The notes beneath the pieces were generated by a model. That model did no database searches, was not told the origin of the DNA, and saw only the letters and a program-made list of their open reading frames with translations. Made by a program: the position numbers and the translations under genes. From assembly GCA_934447715.1 (NCBI GenBank), contig CAKSER010000006.1, positions 1 through 64,000 of the forward strand: DNA of 64,000 bases, read 5' to 3'. The stretch is from an uncultured Eubacteriales bacterium (GTDB lineage Bacteria; Bacillota; Clostridia; Oscillospirales; CAG-272). Positions 43,823-53,013 of this stretch are shown here, in pieces (positions within the stretch are counted from its first letter, which is position 1; each line of letters begins with the position of its first letter).

Positions 43823-44412
43823 GCAGCTCGGACACAAGCAAGGTTTTTACGATCATCGCCGGGATCAACGGCTCGGGCAAAACCTCTCTTTATAAGGTTT
43901 TAAAGGGGGCGGACGAGCTCGGTCTTCGGGTCAACATAGACGAAATTGTCATGTCCGAGGGAGACTGGAAGGATCCGGCGCTCCAGGTTCGTGCAGGAAA
44001 AGCCGCAATGCATCTGATCGACGACTGCATCGAGAAGGGAATCTCCTTTCACCACGAGACGACCCTGCCTGGCGCGGTGGTGATCAGACAGATTAAAAAA
44101 GCAAAGGAGCATGGCTTTCGAATCGTCCTTTACTATGTCGGAATCGACGATGTCAAAACCGCGATCAAGCGTGTACACAAGCGCGTTGCGATGGGCGGTC
44201 ACGGAATCGACGACAGGTATATTATAAAAAGATATACCCAGCTGAAGGACAGGCTTTTACAGATTCTTCCGCTCTGCGACACTGCGGTCATGTTCGACAA
44301 CACAAAAAAATTCCGCCAGATCGCCGTTTTCATGGAAAACAGAATTTACGACTGCGACCGGGATCTTCCGAACTGGTTTATCGATCTGATCGACGATCTG
44401 CCGGAGCTTTAA
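43819..44412 (+). CDS. Zeta-toxin-like P-loop kinase (COG4185 type)
   Basis: A 197-residue P-loop protein. Walker A is GINGSGKTS (15-23). It is followed by RVNIDEIV, the substrate-loop region FHHETTLPG, and KRVHKRVAMGGHGIDDRYII with RYTQLKDRL, the arrangement of the zeta-toxin/COG4185 family. Zeta toxins phosphorylate UDP-GlcNAc and poison wall synthesis; many chromosomal relatives are uncharacterised. It overlaps the small upstream gene by 4 nt. A toxin role is plausible but unproven, and a housekeeping kinase is possible. Confidence 0.82.
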   Translation: MSSSDTSKVFTIIAGINGSGKTSLYKVLKGADELGLRVNIDEIVMSEGDWKDPALQVRAGKAAMHLIDDCIEKGISFHHETTLPGAVVIRQIKKAKEHGFRIVLYYVGIDDVKTAIKRVHKRVAMGGHGIDDRYIIKRYTQLKDRLLQILPLCDTAVMFDNTKKFRQIAVFMENRIYDCDRDLPNWFIDLIDDLPEL

Positions 44413-44474
44413 CACGGTCTGATATGATCTTAGCCTGATAAAATCCCGATCGGCGCAATTTGAAAACAAAATAC

Positions 44475-44509
44475 AAGCCGCCGTTTCGTAATTCGGGATG
44501 GCGGTTTTT
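44475..44509 (+). terminator. Terminator after the zeta-like gene
   Basis: AAGCCGCC (44475-44482) pairs with GGCGGTTT (44500-44507), followed by further Ts. Confidence 0.75.
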
Positions 44510-44572
44510 AAGAGGCAATAGGCTTTAAGAAGCAGCAAAATCAATGTCAACAAAGGTTAACAAGGAGCAATT

Positions 44573-45241
44573 ATGAAGGGCAAAATCGAAAAATGTAAGG
44601 CGTATATTTTTGATCTCGACGGCACTCTTGCATACACGATCGACGACCTCAGAACGGCAATGAACCGGATGCTTGAAGAGCTCGGATATCCGCTCATGAC
44701 AAAGCAGGACATTCTTAACAATATCAACTGCGGAGCAAGGCTGTTTGTAAAAAGATGTCTGCCGGAAGGCATCCGCGAGGATGAGGAGAAGCTCGAGGAG
44801 GCGTTTTTGCTGTATCAAAGCTGCTATCAGGGCTGCTATCTTGACTCGACGGTTCTCTACCCCGGAGTTGCGGAAGGGATTGCATATCTTAACGAAAAAA
44901 ATATTCCTCTGGCGGTCTTTTCAAACAAGTCGACCGAGCATGTCGTCCCGATTATAAACAAGCTCTTCCCGAAGGACAGCTTCAAAATCATTCTCGGCCA
45001 CGACGACAGGTTCCCGACAAAACCGGATCCGTCGGGTCCTAAATGGATTGCAGGTCAGTTCGATCTGAATCCTAACGAAATCGGATTTATCGGAGATTCG
45101 GATGTCGACATGCACACGGCAATAAACTCCGGAATGCATCCGATCGGCGTAAACTGGGGATACCGTCCTCCGGAGCTTCTTTTAGAACTTGGCGCAGAGG
45201 CGGTTTTAGCCTCTCTTGACGATATAAAGGCTCTCGCCTGA
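44573..45241 (+). CDS. HAD-family hydrolase, phosphoglycolate phosphatase-like
   Basis: 222 residues with all four HAD motifs: nucleophile FDLDGTLAYTIDD, FSNKS, the Lys in TKPDPSG, and GDSDVDMHTA. The helical cap of the Gph/PpaX subtype lies between motifs I and II. It should dephosphorylate a small metabolite such as phosphoglycolate or pyrophosphate; the exact substrate is not determined. AAGGAG precedes the ATG. Confidence 0.93.
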   Translation: MKGKIEKCKAYIFDLDGTLAYTIDDLRTAMNRMLEELGYPLMTKQDILNNINCGARLFVKRCLPEGIREDEEKLEEAFLLYQSCYQGCYLDSTVLYPGVAEGIAYLNEKNIPLAVFSNKSTEHVVPIINKLFPKDSFKIILGHDDRFPTKPDPSGPKWIAGQFDLNPNEIGFIGDSDVDMHTAINSGMHPIGVNWGYRPPELLLELGAEAVLASLDDIKALA

Positions 45242-45305
45242 GTTTTTTCCTGCCGGAATATAAAAAACCCGTCCTATAATTGAAAAAAACACAAAATTAA
45301 TTACA

Positions 45306-45360
45306 AAATCGCCTGTCAAAGCTTGCACTATCGAGCCCTTACAGGCGATTTCTTATTTTT
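45306..45360 (+). terminator. Terminator after the HAD gene
   Basis: AAATCGCCTGT (45306-45316) and ACAGGCGATTT (45341-45351) pair perfectly, followed by CTTATTTTT. Confidence 0.8.
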
Positions 45361-45427
45361 CCGTCATAATTCCGATTTTCTGTCGATTTCAGACCTACAT
45401 ATTCCCTCAAGGGACTTCCAAGGTCAA

Positions 45428-45461
45428 AAAAAGCTCTCCGCAGATCAGCGGAGAGCTTTTT
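45428..45461 (-). terminator. aspS terminator (symmetrical)
   Basis: AAAAAGCTCTCCGC and GCGGAGAGCTTTTT form a perfect 14-bp stem with a 6-nt loop. The A/T ends let it work in both directions. Confidence 0.9.
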
Positions 45462-45483
45462 GAAGTTAAAAACAATATACCAC

Positions 45484-47268
45484 TTATTGCTCCGGAACAA
45501 CGACCTTGATTCCGAGATCCTCAAGCGCCTTTACATCTGTCGGTGTAGGTGCGCCGGACATAAGCTCGGAGGCGTTCTGAACCTTCGGGAAGGCAACGAC
45601 GTCGCGGAGGCTGTCCGCGCCGCACATAAGCATCGAGAGGCGGTCAAGACCGAGACCGAGGCCTCCGTGCGGAGGTGCGCCGTAATTATATGCGTCGACA
45701 AGGAAGCCGAATTTCGCCTCTATCTCTTCCTTTGTAAGTCCGAGAAGAGTGAACATCTTCTGCTGAAGCTCCGGATCGGTAATTCTCATCGAGCCCGAGC
45801 AGAGCTCGATTCCGTTAAGCACAAGGTCATATGCCTTTGCCCTTACCGCACCCTTGTTTTCATCAAGATCCTTTATGCACTCGTCAAGAGGCATTGTGAA
45901 CGGGTGATGCATCGCGTCCCAATTCTGCGTTTCCTCGTTATATTCAAAAAACGGGAACTCGGTTATCCACAGGAAGTTCCACTTCTCGGGGATTATATCC
46001 AGTTTTTTTGCAACCGCAAGTCTGAGCGCTCCGAGTGTCGGCAAAACCACATTGTTCTTATCTGCGACGATCAGCGCAACGTCTCCCTTTTCGCAGCCGA
46101 GCTTGCTCATAATCGCCTCAAGCTCGCCTTCCTTCATGAACTTTGCAAACGAGCAGTTCGGCGTATCCTCGATAAATCTGATATATGCAAGTCCCTTTGC
46201 GCCGATTCCCTTTGCGTGCTCGGTCAGCTTGTCGATCTCCTTACGGGTAAGATGCTCTGCTCCTCCCTTTGCGACAATACCGCGCACAGAGCCTCCTGCT
46301 TTTATTGCACCGGAGAACACGGAAAATTCGCTGTCCTTTACGGTGTCGGAAATATCGGTTATCTCCATGGCAAAGCGCGTATCCGGCTTATCCGAGCCGT
46401 AACGGTTCATCGCATCGTTATAGGTCAGCCTCGGCAGCGGAAGCGGAATGTCGACTCCGAGCACCTTCTTATAAAGGTAAGCGATAAAGCCCTCTCCCAT
46501 TTCCATTATGTCGTTCTGATCGACAAATGACATCTCAAGGTCGATCTGTGTAAATTCCGGCTGTCTGTCGGCTCTTAAGTCCTCGTCTCTGAAGCAGCGC
46601 GCAAGCTGAATATATCTGTCAAAGCCGGCTATCATCAGAAGCTGCTTATATATCTGCGGAGACTGCGGAAGCGCGTAGAAGCTTCCCTTATGGATTCTTG
46701 ACGGAACAAGATAATCCCTTGCTCCCTCCGGCGTGGATTTTATCATCATCGGAGTCTCGATCTCGACAAAGCCGTTATTGTAAAAATACTCTCTTGCGGT
46801 CTTTGCGATCTCGTGCCTCATAAGAATATTCTTTGTAAGTGTCGGGCGGCGCAGATCGAGATATCTGTACTTAAGCGCAAGCTCGTCCTTTACGTTCTTG
46901 CCGTCATCGATTTCAAACGGAGTGGTTCTTGCGGCGCTGAGAATTTTATACCCGTCGACGGCAATTTCGATCTCTCCTGTCGGGATCTGATCGTTTACCG
47001 AGCTTCTTTTCCTTACGGTTCCGTGTGCAACAACTATAAATTCGGATCTTGTTTTAAACGCCTTGTCGAAAATCTCCTTGTCGGTGTTTTCGTCAAAGGC
47101 AAGCTGCACGATTCCGGTTCTGTCGCGCAGATCGATAAATATAAGCGAGCCGAGGTCTCTTTGTCTCTGTACCCAACCCATTGCGCAGACGCGGCTGCCG
47201 ATATCGCTTCCTCTGAATTCTCCGCAATATTTTGTTCTTTTATCGTTTGATGTAAGTAATTCCGCCAT
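45484..47268 (-). CDS. aspS: Aspartyl-tRNA synthetase
   Basis: 594 residues, bacterial type. An OB-fold anticodon domain (CAMGWVQRQRDLGSLIFIDL) is followed by the class II catalytic core (FVEIETPMMIKSTPEGARDY; motif 2 CFRDEDLRADRQPEF). An inserted GAD domain follows (DTVKDSEFSVFSGAI, about 290-410), and motif 3 is GLGLGLDRLSML. It charges tRNA-Asp. Whether it is discriminating is not clear from sequence alone. It is monocistronic, with a promoter at 47331-47359. No T-box is visible in its short leader. Confidence 0.98.
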   Translation of the reverse strand: MAELLTSNDKRTKYCGEFRGSDIGSRVCAMGWVQRQRDLGSLIFIDLRDRTGIVQLAFDENTDKEIFDKAFKTRSEFIVVAHGTVRKRSSVNDQIPTGEIEIAVDGYKILSAARTTPFEIDDGKNVKDELALKYRYLDLRRPTLTKNILMRHEIAKTAREYFYNNGFVEIETPMMIKSTPEGARDYLVPSRIHKGSFYALPQSPQIYKQLLMIAGFDRYIQLARCFRDEDLRADRQPEFTQIDLEMSFVDQNDIMEMGEGFIAYLYKKVLGVDIPLPLPRLTYNDAMNRYGSDKPDTRFAMEITDISDTVKDSEFSVFSGAIKAGGSVRGIVAKGGAEHLTRKEIDKLTEHAKGIGAKGLAYIRFIEDTPNCSFAKFMKEGELEAIMSKLGCEKGDVALIVADKNNVVLPTLGALRLAVAKKLDIIPEKWNFLWITEFPFFEYNEETQNWDAMHHPFTMPLDECIKDLDENKGAVRAKAYDLVLNGIELCSGSMRITDPELQQKMFTLLGLTKEEIEAKFGFLVDAYNYGAPPHGGLGLGLDRLSMLMCGADSLRDVVAFPKVQNASELMSGAPTPTDVKALEDLGIKVVVPEQ

Positions 47269-47330
47269 TTTTGACCTTTATTACCTTTCCTTCTGTATAT
47301 TAACTATATTAAATCACAGTATGATATTTT

Positions 47331-47359
47331 ATTTTATCACACATCTGCGCTTTTGTCTA
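47331..47359 (-). promoter_or_regulatory. Promoter for aspS
   Basis: Minus strand TAGACA (47354-47359), 17 bp, TAAAAT (47331-47336). Confidence 0.6.
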
Positions 47360-47384
47360 TATTTTTCGGATTATTCCGCCCCAT

Positions 47385-47420
47385 AAAAAGAAAACCGCTG
47401 CAATAACGCAAGCGGTTTAT
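47385..47420 (-). terminator. Terminator of the liv operon
   Basis: On the minus strand, AAACCGCT pairs with AGCGGTTT (47392-47418), followed by TCTTTTT. Confidence 0.85.
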
Positions 47421-47445
47421 CTTTATTCACACAGTCGCCGTCTTA

Positions 47446-48159
47446 TCAGCCGCCGAGATATGCTTTCTTTACATCCTCGCTTTCCATAAGCTCCTTTCCG
47501 GTGTCCGAAAGAACAATCCGTCCGTTTTCAAGGACATATGCCCTGTCGGATATGGCAAGCGATTTCCCGGCATTCTGCTCTACAAGCAGAACGGTTATTC
47601 CCTTCTTGTTGAAGCTGTTGACAATTATATCAAACACCTCGTCAACAAGAAGCGGCGAAAGACCCATAGACGGCTCGTCAAGCATCAGAAGGTCCGGATG
47701 GCTCATCATCGCCCTGCCCATTGCAAGCATCTGCTGCTCGCCTCCGGAAAGCGTGCCGGCAATCTGGCTCTTTCTCTCTCCCAACCTCGGGAAAAAGCTG
47801 TATATCTCCTCGATATCCTGCTTTATCTTTTTCTTATCCTTTTTTGTATATGCTCCCATCAGCAGGTTTTCGTATACCGTAAGCTCCTGGAAAATCCTTC
47901 TTCCCTCCGGCACCTGCGTCATTCCGAGACGCACGATCTTGTGGCAGGGTGTTTTTGTAATGTCCTGTCCGTTAAAAGTGACCGAGCCTCCTCTTATGGG
48001 AATCAGACCCATGATGCTCTGCATCGTTGTAGTCTTTCCGGCACCGTTTGCACCGATAAGTGTTACAATTTCTCCTTTATTTACCTCAAAGCTGATGCCC
48101 TTAAGTGCCTTGATAACACCGTAGTAGACCTCGAGGTCCTTTACTTCCAAAAATGCCAT
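47446..48159 (-). CDS. livF: Branched-chain amino acid ABC transporter ATPase LivF
   Basis: I prefer the ATG at 48159 (237 residues, the family's usual size); an upstream GTG at 48174 lies within the GGAGGTGA ribosome site. The ATPase has Walker A GANGAGKTT, the signature LSGGEQQMLAMGRAM and Walker B LLMLDEPSMGL, and the LivF-specific MTQVPEGRRIF. It pairs with LivG to drive uptake of Leu/Ile/Val. A 143-nt gap separates it from livG. Confidence 0.96.
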   Translation of the reverse strand: MAFLEVKDLEVYYGVIKALKGISFEVNKGEIVTLIGANGAGKTTTMQSIMGLIPIRGGSVTFNGQDITKTPCHKIVRLGMTQVPEGRRIFQELTVYENLLMGAYTKKDKKKIKQDIEEIYSFFPRLGERKSQIAGTLSGGEQQMLAMGRAMMSHPDLLMLDEPSMGLSPLLVDEVFDIIVNSFNKKGITVLLVEQNAGKSLAISDRAYVLENGRIVLSDTGKELMESEDVKKAYLGG

Positions 48160-48302
48160 ATCTGCTACCGTCACCTCCGTTTTAGAGAAGGCTGCCTTTC
48201 CTTTAGAAAGAATTGTTTGTTTTACGGGAAGAGTTCTGTTTTCGCCTTACAAAACAAGTCTTAAATGCCCGATCGCGTGGTAAATGCCAAAAGCCACCCG
48301 GC

Positions 48303-49073
48303 TTAGTCTCCTATATATGCCTTGATGACCTCGGGGTTGTTAAGAACGTCCTTTGTATCTCCCTGTGCAAGAACCGTTCCGAAGTTCAGAACCGTGATCT
48401 CGTCGCAAAGACCCGAGACAAATTTCATATCATGCTCTATAAGCAGGATTGTAAGATCGTAATCATCCCTTATTTTACGGACAATATCCATCAGCTCCGC
48501 TGTTTCATTCGGATTCATACCCGCTGCCGGCTCGTCGAGAAGAAGGAGCTTTGGATTGGTTGCAAGCGCACGGGCAATCTCGAGCTTTCTCTGCTTTCCG
48601 TACGGAAGATTGCAGGCAAGGTTGTTTCTCTGGTCATAAAGACCGAATATCTTTAAAATATCCTTTGCCTTCTCGCGCATGTCGACCTCTGTTTTAAAGT
48701 GCCTCGGAAGGCGAAGCATACTGACAAACGGATTGCATTTGAATTCCTTATCGTTTGCAAGACCGACCATTACGTTTCTTACAACGCTCATGTTGCTGAA
48801 CAGGCGGATATTCTGAAAGGTTCTCGCAATCCCCATGTGATTGATCTTTTCCTGCGTCTTGCCGTTCAGCTTTTCACCATCAAGATAAATCGCTCCGGCA
48901 GTCGGCTGATAAACACCGGTAATCATATTGAAAACGGTGGTTTTTCCGGCTCCGTTAGGTCCGACAAGACCGTAAAGCTGCTTCTTTTTTATTTCGAGAT
49001 TGACATTCTGTACAGCCTTCAGACCGCCGAAGGATATGCCGAGATCTTCGGTTTTAAGCATAACATCCGACAT
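48303..49073 (-). CDS. livG: Branched-chain amino acid ABC transporter ATPase LivG
   Basis: 256 residues. Walker A is GPNGAGKTT, and the LivG hallmarks are ARTFQNIRLF, NLPYGKQRKLEIARAL in place of a classical LSGGQ, and LLLLDEPAAGMN. The C-terminal IEHDMKFVSGLCDEI and TKDVLNNPEVIKAYIG are typical. It begins 1 nt after livM ends, with AAAGGAG inside the end of livM, so the two are translationally coupled. Confidence 0.97.
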   Translation of the reverse strand: MSDVMLKTEDLGISFGGLKAVQNVNLEIKKKQLYGLVGPNGAGKTTVFNMITGVYQPTAGAIYLDGEKLNGKTQEKINHMGIARTFQNIRLFSNMSVVRNVMVGLANDKEFKCNPFVSMLRLPRHFKTEVDMREKAKDILKIFGLYDQRNNLACNLPYGKQRKLEIARALATNPKLLLLDEPAAGMNPNETAELMDIVRKIRDDYDLTILLIEHDMKFVSGLCDEITVLNFGTVLAQGDTKDVLNNPEVIKAYIGD

Positions 49074-49074
49074 A

Positions 49075-50229
49075 TTATTTCTCCTTTTCGTCCGGATTTC
49101 CGTCGCCGGATCCGTCTTTTATCTTTATATCGGCAGAAAGAACCTCGTCCATATTGATCTTGGTCTTGATTTTGTTCCAATCCGCCGCATCGTCGCTGAT
49201 TACCTCAGGCTTTGCCGATCTGTTGAATATCTTATTCTTTAAGCTTCTCAGGCTTATTTTCTCCTTTAACGGAGCAAGAGCCGGTGCATTTCCCCAGACT
49301 ACGACAACAATCAGGATAAATGCATAAATGAGCAGCTTGAGCGCCGCAAGACCGCCGGTAAGCTCGCTCTGGAGCTTGAAGTTGACATATGTGATGAGCA
49401 CCGCCGAAAGAATCGAGCCGTTGATGCTTCCCATTCCGCCGAGGACGACCATGACGAGAATTTCGATCGAATAGTTATAGGAAAACGTTCCGTAAAGAAC
49501 CGGGTTTGTAAAGTGTCCGTAAAGTACCCCGGCGATTCCGGCAAAGAACGCGGCTATCGTAAAGACAAACAGCTTATAGAAGGTAACGTTTACACCCATC
49601 GCCTTCGCTGCGATCTCGTTGTCGCGGATTGCGGTAATTGCTCTTCCGTGCTTTGAACGAATAAGGTTCTGAATCAAAAACAGAACGATCAGCACGGTGA
49701 TAAAGGATATAACAAACAGCTTCTTCTGATCCATCTGAATACCGTTTGTGATAAGTCCCTTTGCACCGCCGAACATCGGCAGATTTTTGAATATGTTTCT
49801 TACAATCTCTCCGAAGGCAAGAGTTACTATTGCAAGATAGTCGCCCTTGAGCCTCAGCGCAGGAAGACCGATTATAAGTCCGAAGACCGCAGCCGATATT
49901 CCTCCGATCAGCATCGAGATAATCAAAACAATGATATCGTTTCCGATTACCGGCAGAAGACTGTTTGCCGCATAGCATCCGATATATGCTCCGACGCACA
50001 TAAAGCCGGCGTGGCCGAGCGAAAGCTCGCCTAAAAATCCTACAACAAGATTAAGCGATACGGCAAGGATTATGCTGTATGCGATTCTTACAAAAAGTCC
50101 TGCGACAGAGCGGCTGAGCGAGCCGGTGCTGCTTAATATCGTCGAGAAAATCAGAAAGGCGATTATTACGATATAGTTTATCTGATATTTCCACTTGAAT
50201 GTTTTCTTTATGTAGCTGAATAAGCTCAT
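49075..50229 (-). CDS. livM: Branched-chain amino acid ABC permease LivM
   Basis: 384 residues with about ten membrane helices and the family motifs SLNLVVGFLGELSLGHAGFM and GRAITAIRDNEIAAKAMGVN. After the last helix there is a 70-residue charged cytoplasmic tail (KPEVISDDAADWNKIKTK, then GSGDGNPDEKEK). That tail is not a regular part of LivM. It starts 3 nt after livH. Confidence 0.96.
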   Translation of the reverse strand: MSLFSYIKKTFKWKYQINYIVIIAFLIFSTILSSTGSLSRSVAGLFVRIAYSIILAVSLNLVVGFLGELSLGHAGFMCVGAYIGCYAANSLLPVIGNDIIVLIISMLIGGISAAVFGLIIGLPALRLKGDYLAIVTLAFGEIVRNIFKNLPMFGGAKGLITNGIQMDQKKLFVISFITVLIVLFLIQNLIRSKHGRAITAIRDNEIAAKAMGVNVTFYKLFVFTIAAFFAGIAGVLYGHFTNPVLYGTFSYNYSIEILVMVVLGGMGSINGSILSAVLITYVNFKLQSELTGGLAALKLLIYAFILIVVVVWGNAPALAPLKEKISLRSLKNKIFNRSAKPEVISDDAADWNKIKTKINMDEVLSADIKIKDGSGDGNPDEKEK

Positions 50230-50232
50230 CGT

Positions 50233-51096
50233 TTACACCTTCTCTCTGCGCTTCTTGCCGAGCAGTCCGATCGGTCTTACAAGAAGAATTACAATCAGCA
50301 GGCTGAATTCAATTGCCGTTGTGTAGTCTTTGATCATCGGAATGCTCAGGCATACCTTTTCGACAATACCCAAAAGGACTCCGCCGATCATTGCGCCCGG
50401 GATTGAACCGATTCCGCCGATTACCGCAGCCGTAAACGCCTTGATTCCGGGGAGCGAGCCGAGCGTCGGCTCAACCGCCGGTATCTGCATCAGATAAAAC
50501 AGTGAGGCAAATGCAGCAAGTGCGGAGCCGATTGCAAAGGTTATCATTATTATATTATTTACATTGACGCCCATGAGCTGTGCGGCACCCCTGTCCTCGG
50601 AGACTGCAAGCATCGCGCGTCCGGTTCTGGTTTTCTTGATGAAAACCGTCAGAGCCACCATTAATATCGCACCGACGACAAGCGTAATTACGGTGCTTAC
50701 TCTTATCTGCGTGCCGAACACGGTAATCATTCCGAAATCCGGTAGCGAGATCTGGTGCGGCTTTGCGCCGAAGATAAGCTGCGCGAGTCCCTGAAACATA
50801 TAGCTTACGCCGATCGCGGTGATCAGAACCGCAAGCGGAGATGCTCCTCTTAACGGCTTATATGCAAACTTCTCGACTGCTATTCCGATAACGCAGCAGA
50901 CGACGACGGATACTGCAAAGCCGACGAAGGCATTTGTACCGAGATTCAGACAGGTCAGTATTGTATATGCACCTATCATTATAATGTCTCCGTGCGCAAA
51001 GTTAAGCATCTTGGCAATACCGTAAACCATTGTGTAACCGAGCGCCACAAGTGCATATACCGCACCAAGACTCAGTCCGTCAAGTATTGTACTCAT
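50233..51096 (-). CDS. livH: Branched-chain amino acid ABC permease LivH
   Basis: 287 residues, about eight membrane helices. Signatures are LGYTMVYGIAKMLNFAHGDIIMIGAY near the start (residues about 20-46) and GRAMLAVSEDRGAAQLMGVN, plus FTAAVIGGIGSIPGAMIGG near the end. It forms the membrane channel with LivM. AAGGAG precedes the ATG. A 221-nt spacer with three hairpins separates it from livK. Confidence 0.97.
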   Translation of the reverse strand: MSTILDGLSLGAVYALVALGYTMVYGIAKMLNFAHGDIIMIGAYTILTCLNLGTNAFVGFAVSVVVCCVIGIAVEKFAYKPLRGASPLAVLITAIGVSYMFQGLAQLIFGAKPHQISLPDFGMITVFGTQIRVSTVITLVVGAILMVALTVFIKKTRTGRAMLAVSEDRGAAQLMGVNVNNIIMITFAIGSALAAFASLFYLMQIPAVEPTLGSLPGIKAFTAAVIGGIGSIPGAMIGGVLLGIVEKVCLSIPMIKDYTTAIEFSLLIVILLVRPIGLLGKKRREKV

Positions 51097-51141
51097 TGTT
51101 ATTGCTCCTTATTTGCAAAATTGCGATTTGTTTTTTTTGCA

Positions 51142-51241
51142 TGCAGTGAAAGGAAGCAGATTTTTCCTCAATCTATCTCTTTTCACTGCAGGCAAAGATT
51201 TGCCGAATAACACGTTGAGCAAGCGGACAAAGTCCGCTTGC
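51142..51241 (-). other. Three hairpins between livK and livH
   Basis: TGCAGTGAAA/TTTCACTGCA (51142-51151 with 51181-51190), GGCAAAgaTTTGCC (51191-51204) and GCAAGCGGACaaaGTCCGCTTGC as two 10-nt arms (51219-51241) are all perfect. None has a T-tract on the minus strand. They probably stabilise the abundant livK mRNA end or dampen read-through into livH. Confidence 0.65.
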
Positions 51242-51317
51242 TTAACGGCAGTTACTGGTTCTCCGTTTTATCCCGAATCATTTAAAGCATCCGGACCTTA
51301 CGGGTTTTTTGTGGGTT

Positions 51318-52439
51318 TTATTTTTTAAGCTCGACGATTACCGGCTCCTTGTTGCAGGCACCGGATGCATCCCAGTTCATCTTACCTGTTATACCGACAT
51401 ATGAAAAGCTCTCAGCGGTAATAGCCTCAACAACCTTCTTGCTGAGATCTGCTGCAGAAATGCTCGGATCGTTAACACCTGCTGCCTTCATTGCCTCAAA
51501 AACTGCATATACGGCATCATAGGCATCTGCTGCAAACTGGTTCGGAGTGCCGCCGAATTTCTCTTTATATGTCTTGACAAACGAAGCAACCTTTTCATCC
51601 GTGCTGTTTGCATCAAAGGGTGTTATATATTTTACATCGTTCTTTACTGTGTCATCAATCTGATCTGCAACACCGTCAAGACCGTCGCAGCCGAAAAGAA
51701 CCGCATCGCAGCCCTTTGCAGCGCATGCCTTTGCAATCAGTCCTGCCTCGGTATAATAAATCGGGAGGAAGATTACATCGCAATCCTTGAGAGCCTCGAC
51801 CTGTGTAGAGAAGTCGCGGTTGTTTTCCTTATCAAAGGACTGAGTTGTAAATTCCTTTCCGAGAGTTTTCATCTCATCCTCAAACGCCTTAAAGATTCCG
51901 CTTGAATAGTCGTCGGAGGAATCATAAATAACTCCGATATTTGCATACTTGCCTGTAAGCTCCTTTGCGGAAAGGATTCCCTGGTCAGGATCGCCGAAGC
52001 AGACACGGAATGCAGTCGGACGATCGGCAATTACGTTTGCTGCCGATGCAGAAGGAGTCATGAAGAACAGATTGTCCTTTGCTGCCTTGGATGCAAACGC
52101 CTCGCATGAACCGGAGGTTACCGATCCGAGAGAGATCTGCATGCCCTTGTCGAACAGCTGATCGTATCCGGCAGAAGCATCCTCTGCGGTTGCCTTATCG
52201 TCTACCATCTCGAAGTTGAAAGGAACGCCGTTAAGGCCGCCAGCTGCATTGATCTCGTCAATTGCAATCTGCGCACCGTTCTTTACCGCAACACCGTATG
52301 TCATTGCACTGCCGGTAAGCGGTCCGGTTGCACCTATAAAGTAGCTGTTCTTGTCGTTCTTGCTGCCGCAGCCGGCAAAGCATGTAGCTACCATAACAAA
52401 AGCCAGAACTGCAACAATGATTTTCGTAAATGATTTCAT
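51318..52439 (-). CDS. livK: Branched-chain amino acid-binding lipoprotein LivK
   Basis: 373 residues. A lipoprotein signal ends FAGC (Cys24). The mature domain is a type I periplasmic-binding fold (YFIGATGPLTGSAMTYG, AIDEINAAGGLNGVPF, VTSGSCEAFA, YDSSDDYSSGIF), typical of amide/leucine-binding proteins. It delivers branched-chain amino acids to LivHMGF. Gene order livK-H-M-G-F is complete. A clear sigma-A promoter was not found upstream, although the region is A/T-rich. Confidence 0.96.
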   Translation of the reverse strand: MKSFTKIIVAVLAFVMVATCFAGCGSKNDKNSYFIGATGPLTGSAMTYGVAVKNGAQIAIDEINAAGGLNGVPFNFEMVDDKATAEDASAGYDQLFDKGMQISLGSVTSGSCEAFASKAAKDNLFFMTPSASAANVIADRPTAFRVCFGDPDQGILSAKELTGKYANIGVIYDSSDDYSSGIFKAFEDEMKTLGKEFTTQSFDKENNRDFSTQVEALKDCDVIFLPIYYTEAGLIAKACAAKGCDAVLFGCDGLDGVADQIDDTVKNDVKYITPFDANSTDEKVASFVKTYKEKFGGTPNQFAADAYDAVYAVFEAMKAAGVNDPSISAADLSKKVVEAITAESFSYVGITGKMNWDASGACNKEPVIVELKK

Positions 52440-52519
52440 TTTTCCTTACCTCTTTTTTTATATATTTATTTTCAGTATTGCATATGAACACTTAAAAATA
52501 CAAATTAATAAATGCAATC

Positions 52520-52554
52520 AAAAAATCGGCTTCGCTTAATTTGACGAAACCGAT
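52520..52554 (-). terminator. Terminator of the small membrane protein gene
   Basis: ATCGGTTTCG/CGAAGCCGAT (52525-52554) pairs over 10 bp with one G-U, followed on the minus strand by TTTTTT. Confidence 0.8.
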
Positions 52555-52574
52555 CGGTAAATACATGATTTTTT

Positions 52575-52814
52575 TCATGAAGCCCCAAAAGGCTTTATCC
52601 GTTTCGCCATACAGCATGCAGCATTCACAATAATGACAGTAAGTAGGACTGCAAGTAGGAGAGCATTGCCTAAAATAACGGATAATAGAAAAATGGCCGC
52701 AACAGTAGCGACCAGAACAGCAGTATAGTTTTTTTCACACGAAAAAACCGCCGGTGTGCATTCTGCGCCGGTAAAAGGAGTGGTATAGTATTGTTTCTTT
52801 GAGCTTGAATACAT
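52575..52814 (-). CDS. Small membrane protein of unknown function
   Basis: The start is the ATG at 52814 with AGGAAGG 9 nt upstream; a GTG at 52823 abuts the ribosome site. About 79 residues: a Ser/Tyr-rich polar N-terminus, then a long hydrophobic stretch (about 30-66) that can span the membrane once as a hairpin or twice, and a basic end (AKRIKPFGAS). I do not recognise a family. It has its own terminator and lies between livK and the TPM gene. Confidence 0.65.
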   Translation of the reverse strand: MYSSSKKQYYTTPFTGAECTPAVFSCEKNYTAVLVATVAAIFLLSVILGNALLLAVLLTVIIVNAACCMAKRIKPFGAS

Positions 52815-53013
52815 CTTTGTCACCCTTCCTTTCGGTCTTTTCTGAAATTATATACTTTTTTTTATTCTTTGTCAACAAAATTTAATAAATTAAAAAACTT
52901 TGAATAAAATACACAATTTTCAGCCGATTATCTCTTCATTTATATAGAATTTTTCCTTTCAGAATGCCGGTTTGCTCCGTTTCTTTAAAAAACCAAAAAA
53001 ACATGTCCGCATG

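Noticed and set aside
45460..46530. 356-codon open frame antisense to aspS
   Set aside because: A shadow of a well-conserved synthetase gene; composition is Arg/Cys/His-rich and no motif is seen.
47269..47400. T-box riboswitch upstream of aspS
   Set aside because: The leader is only about 55 nt and has no specifier stem or the conserved antiterminator sequence.
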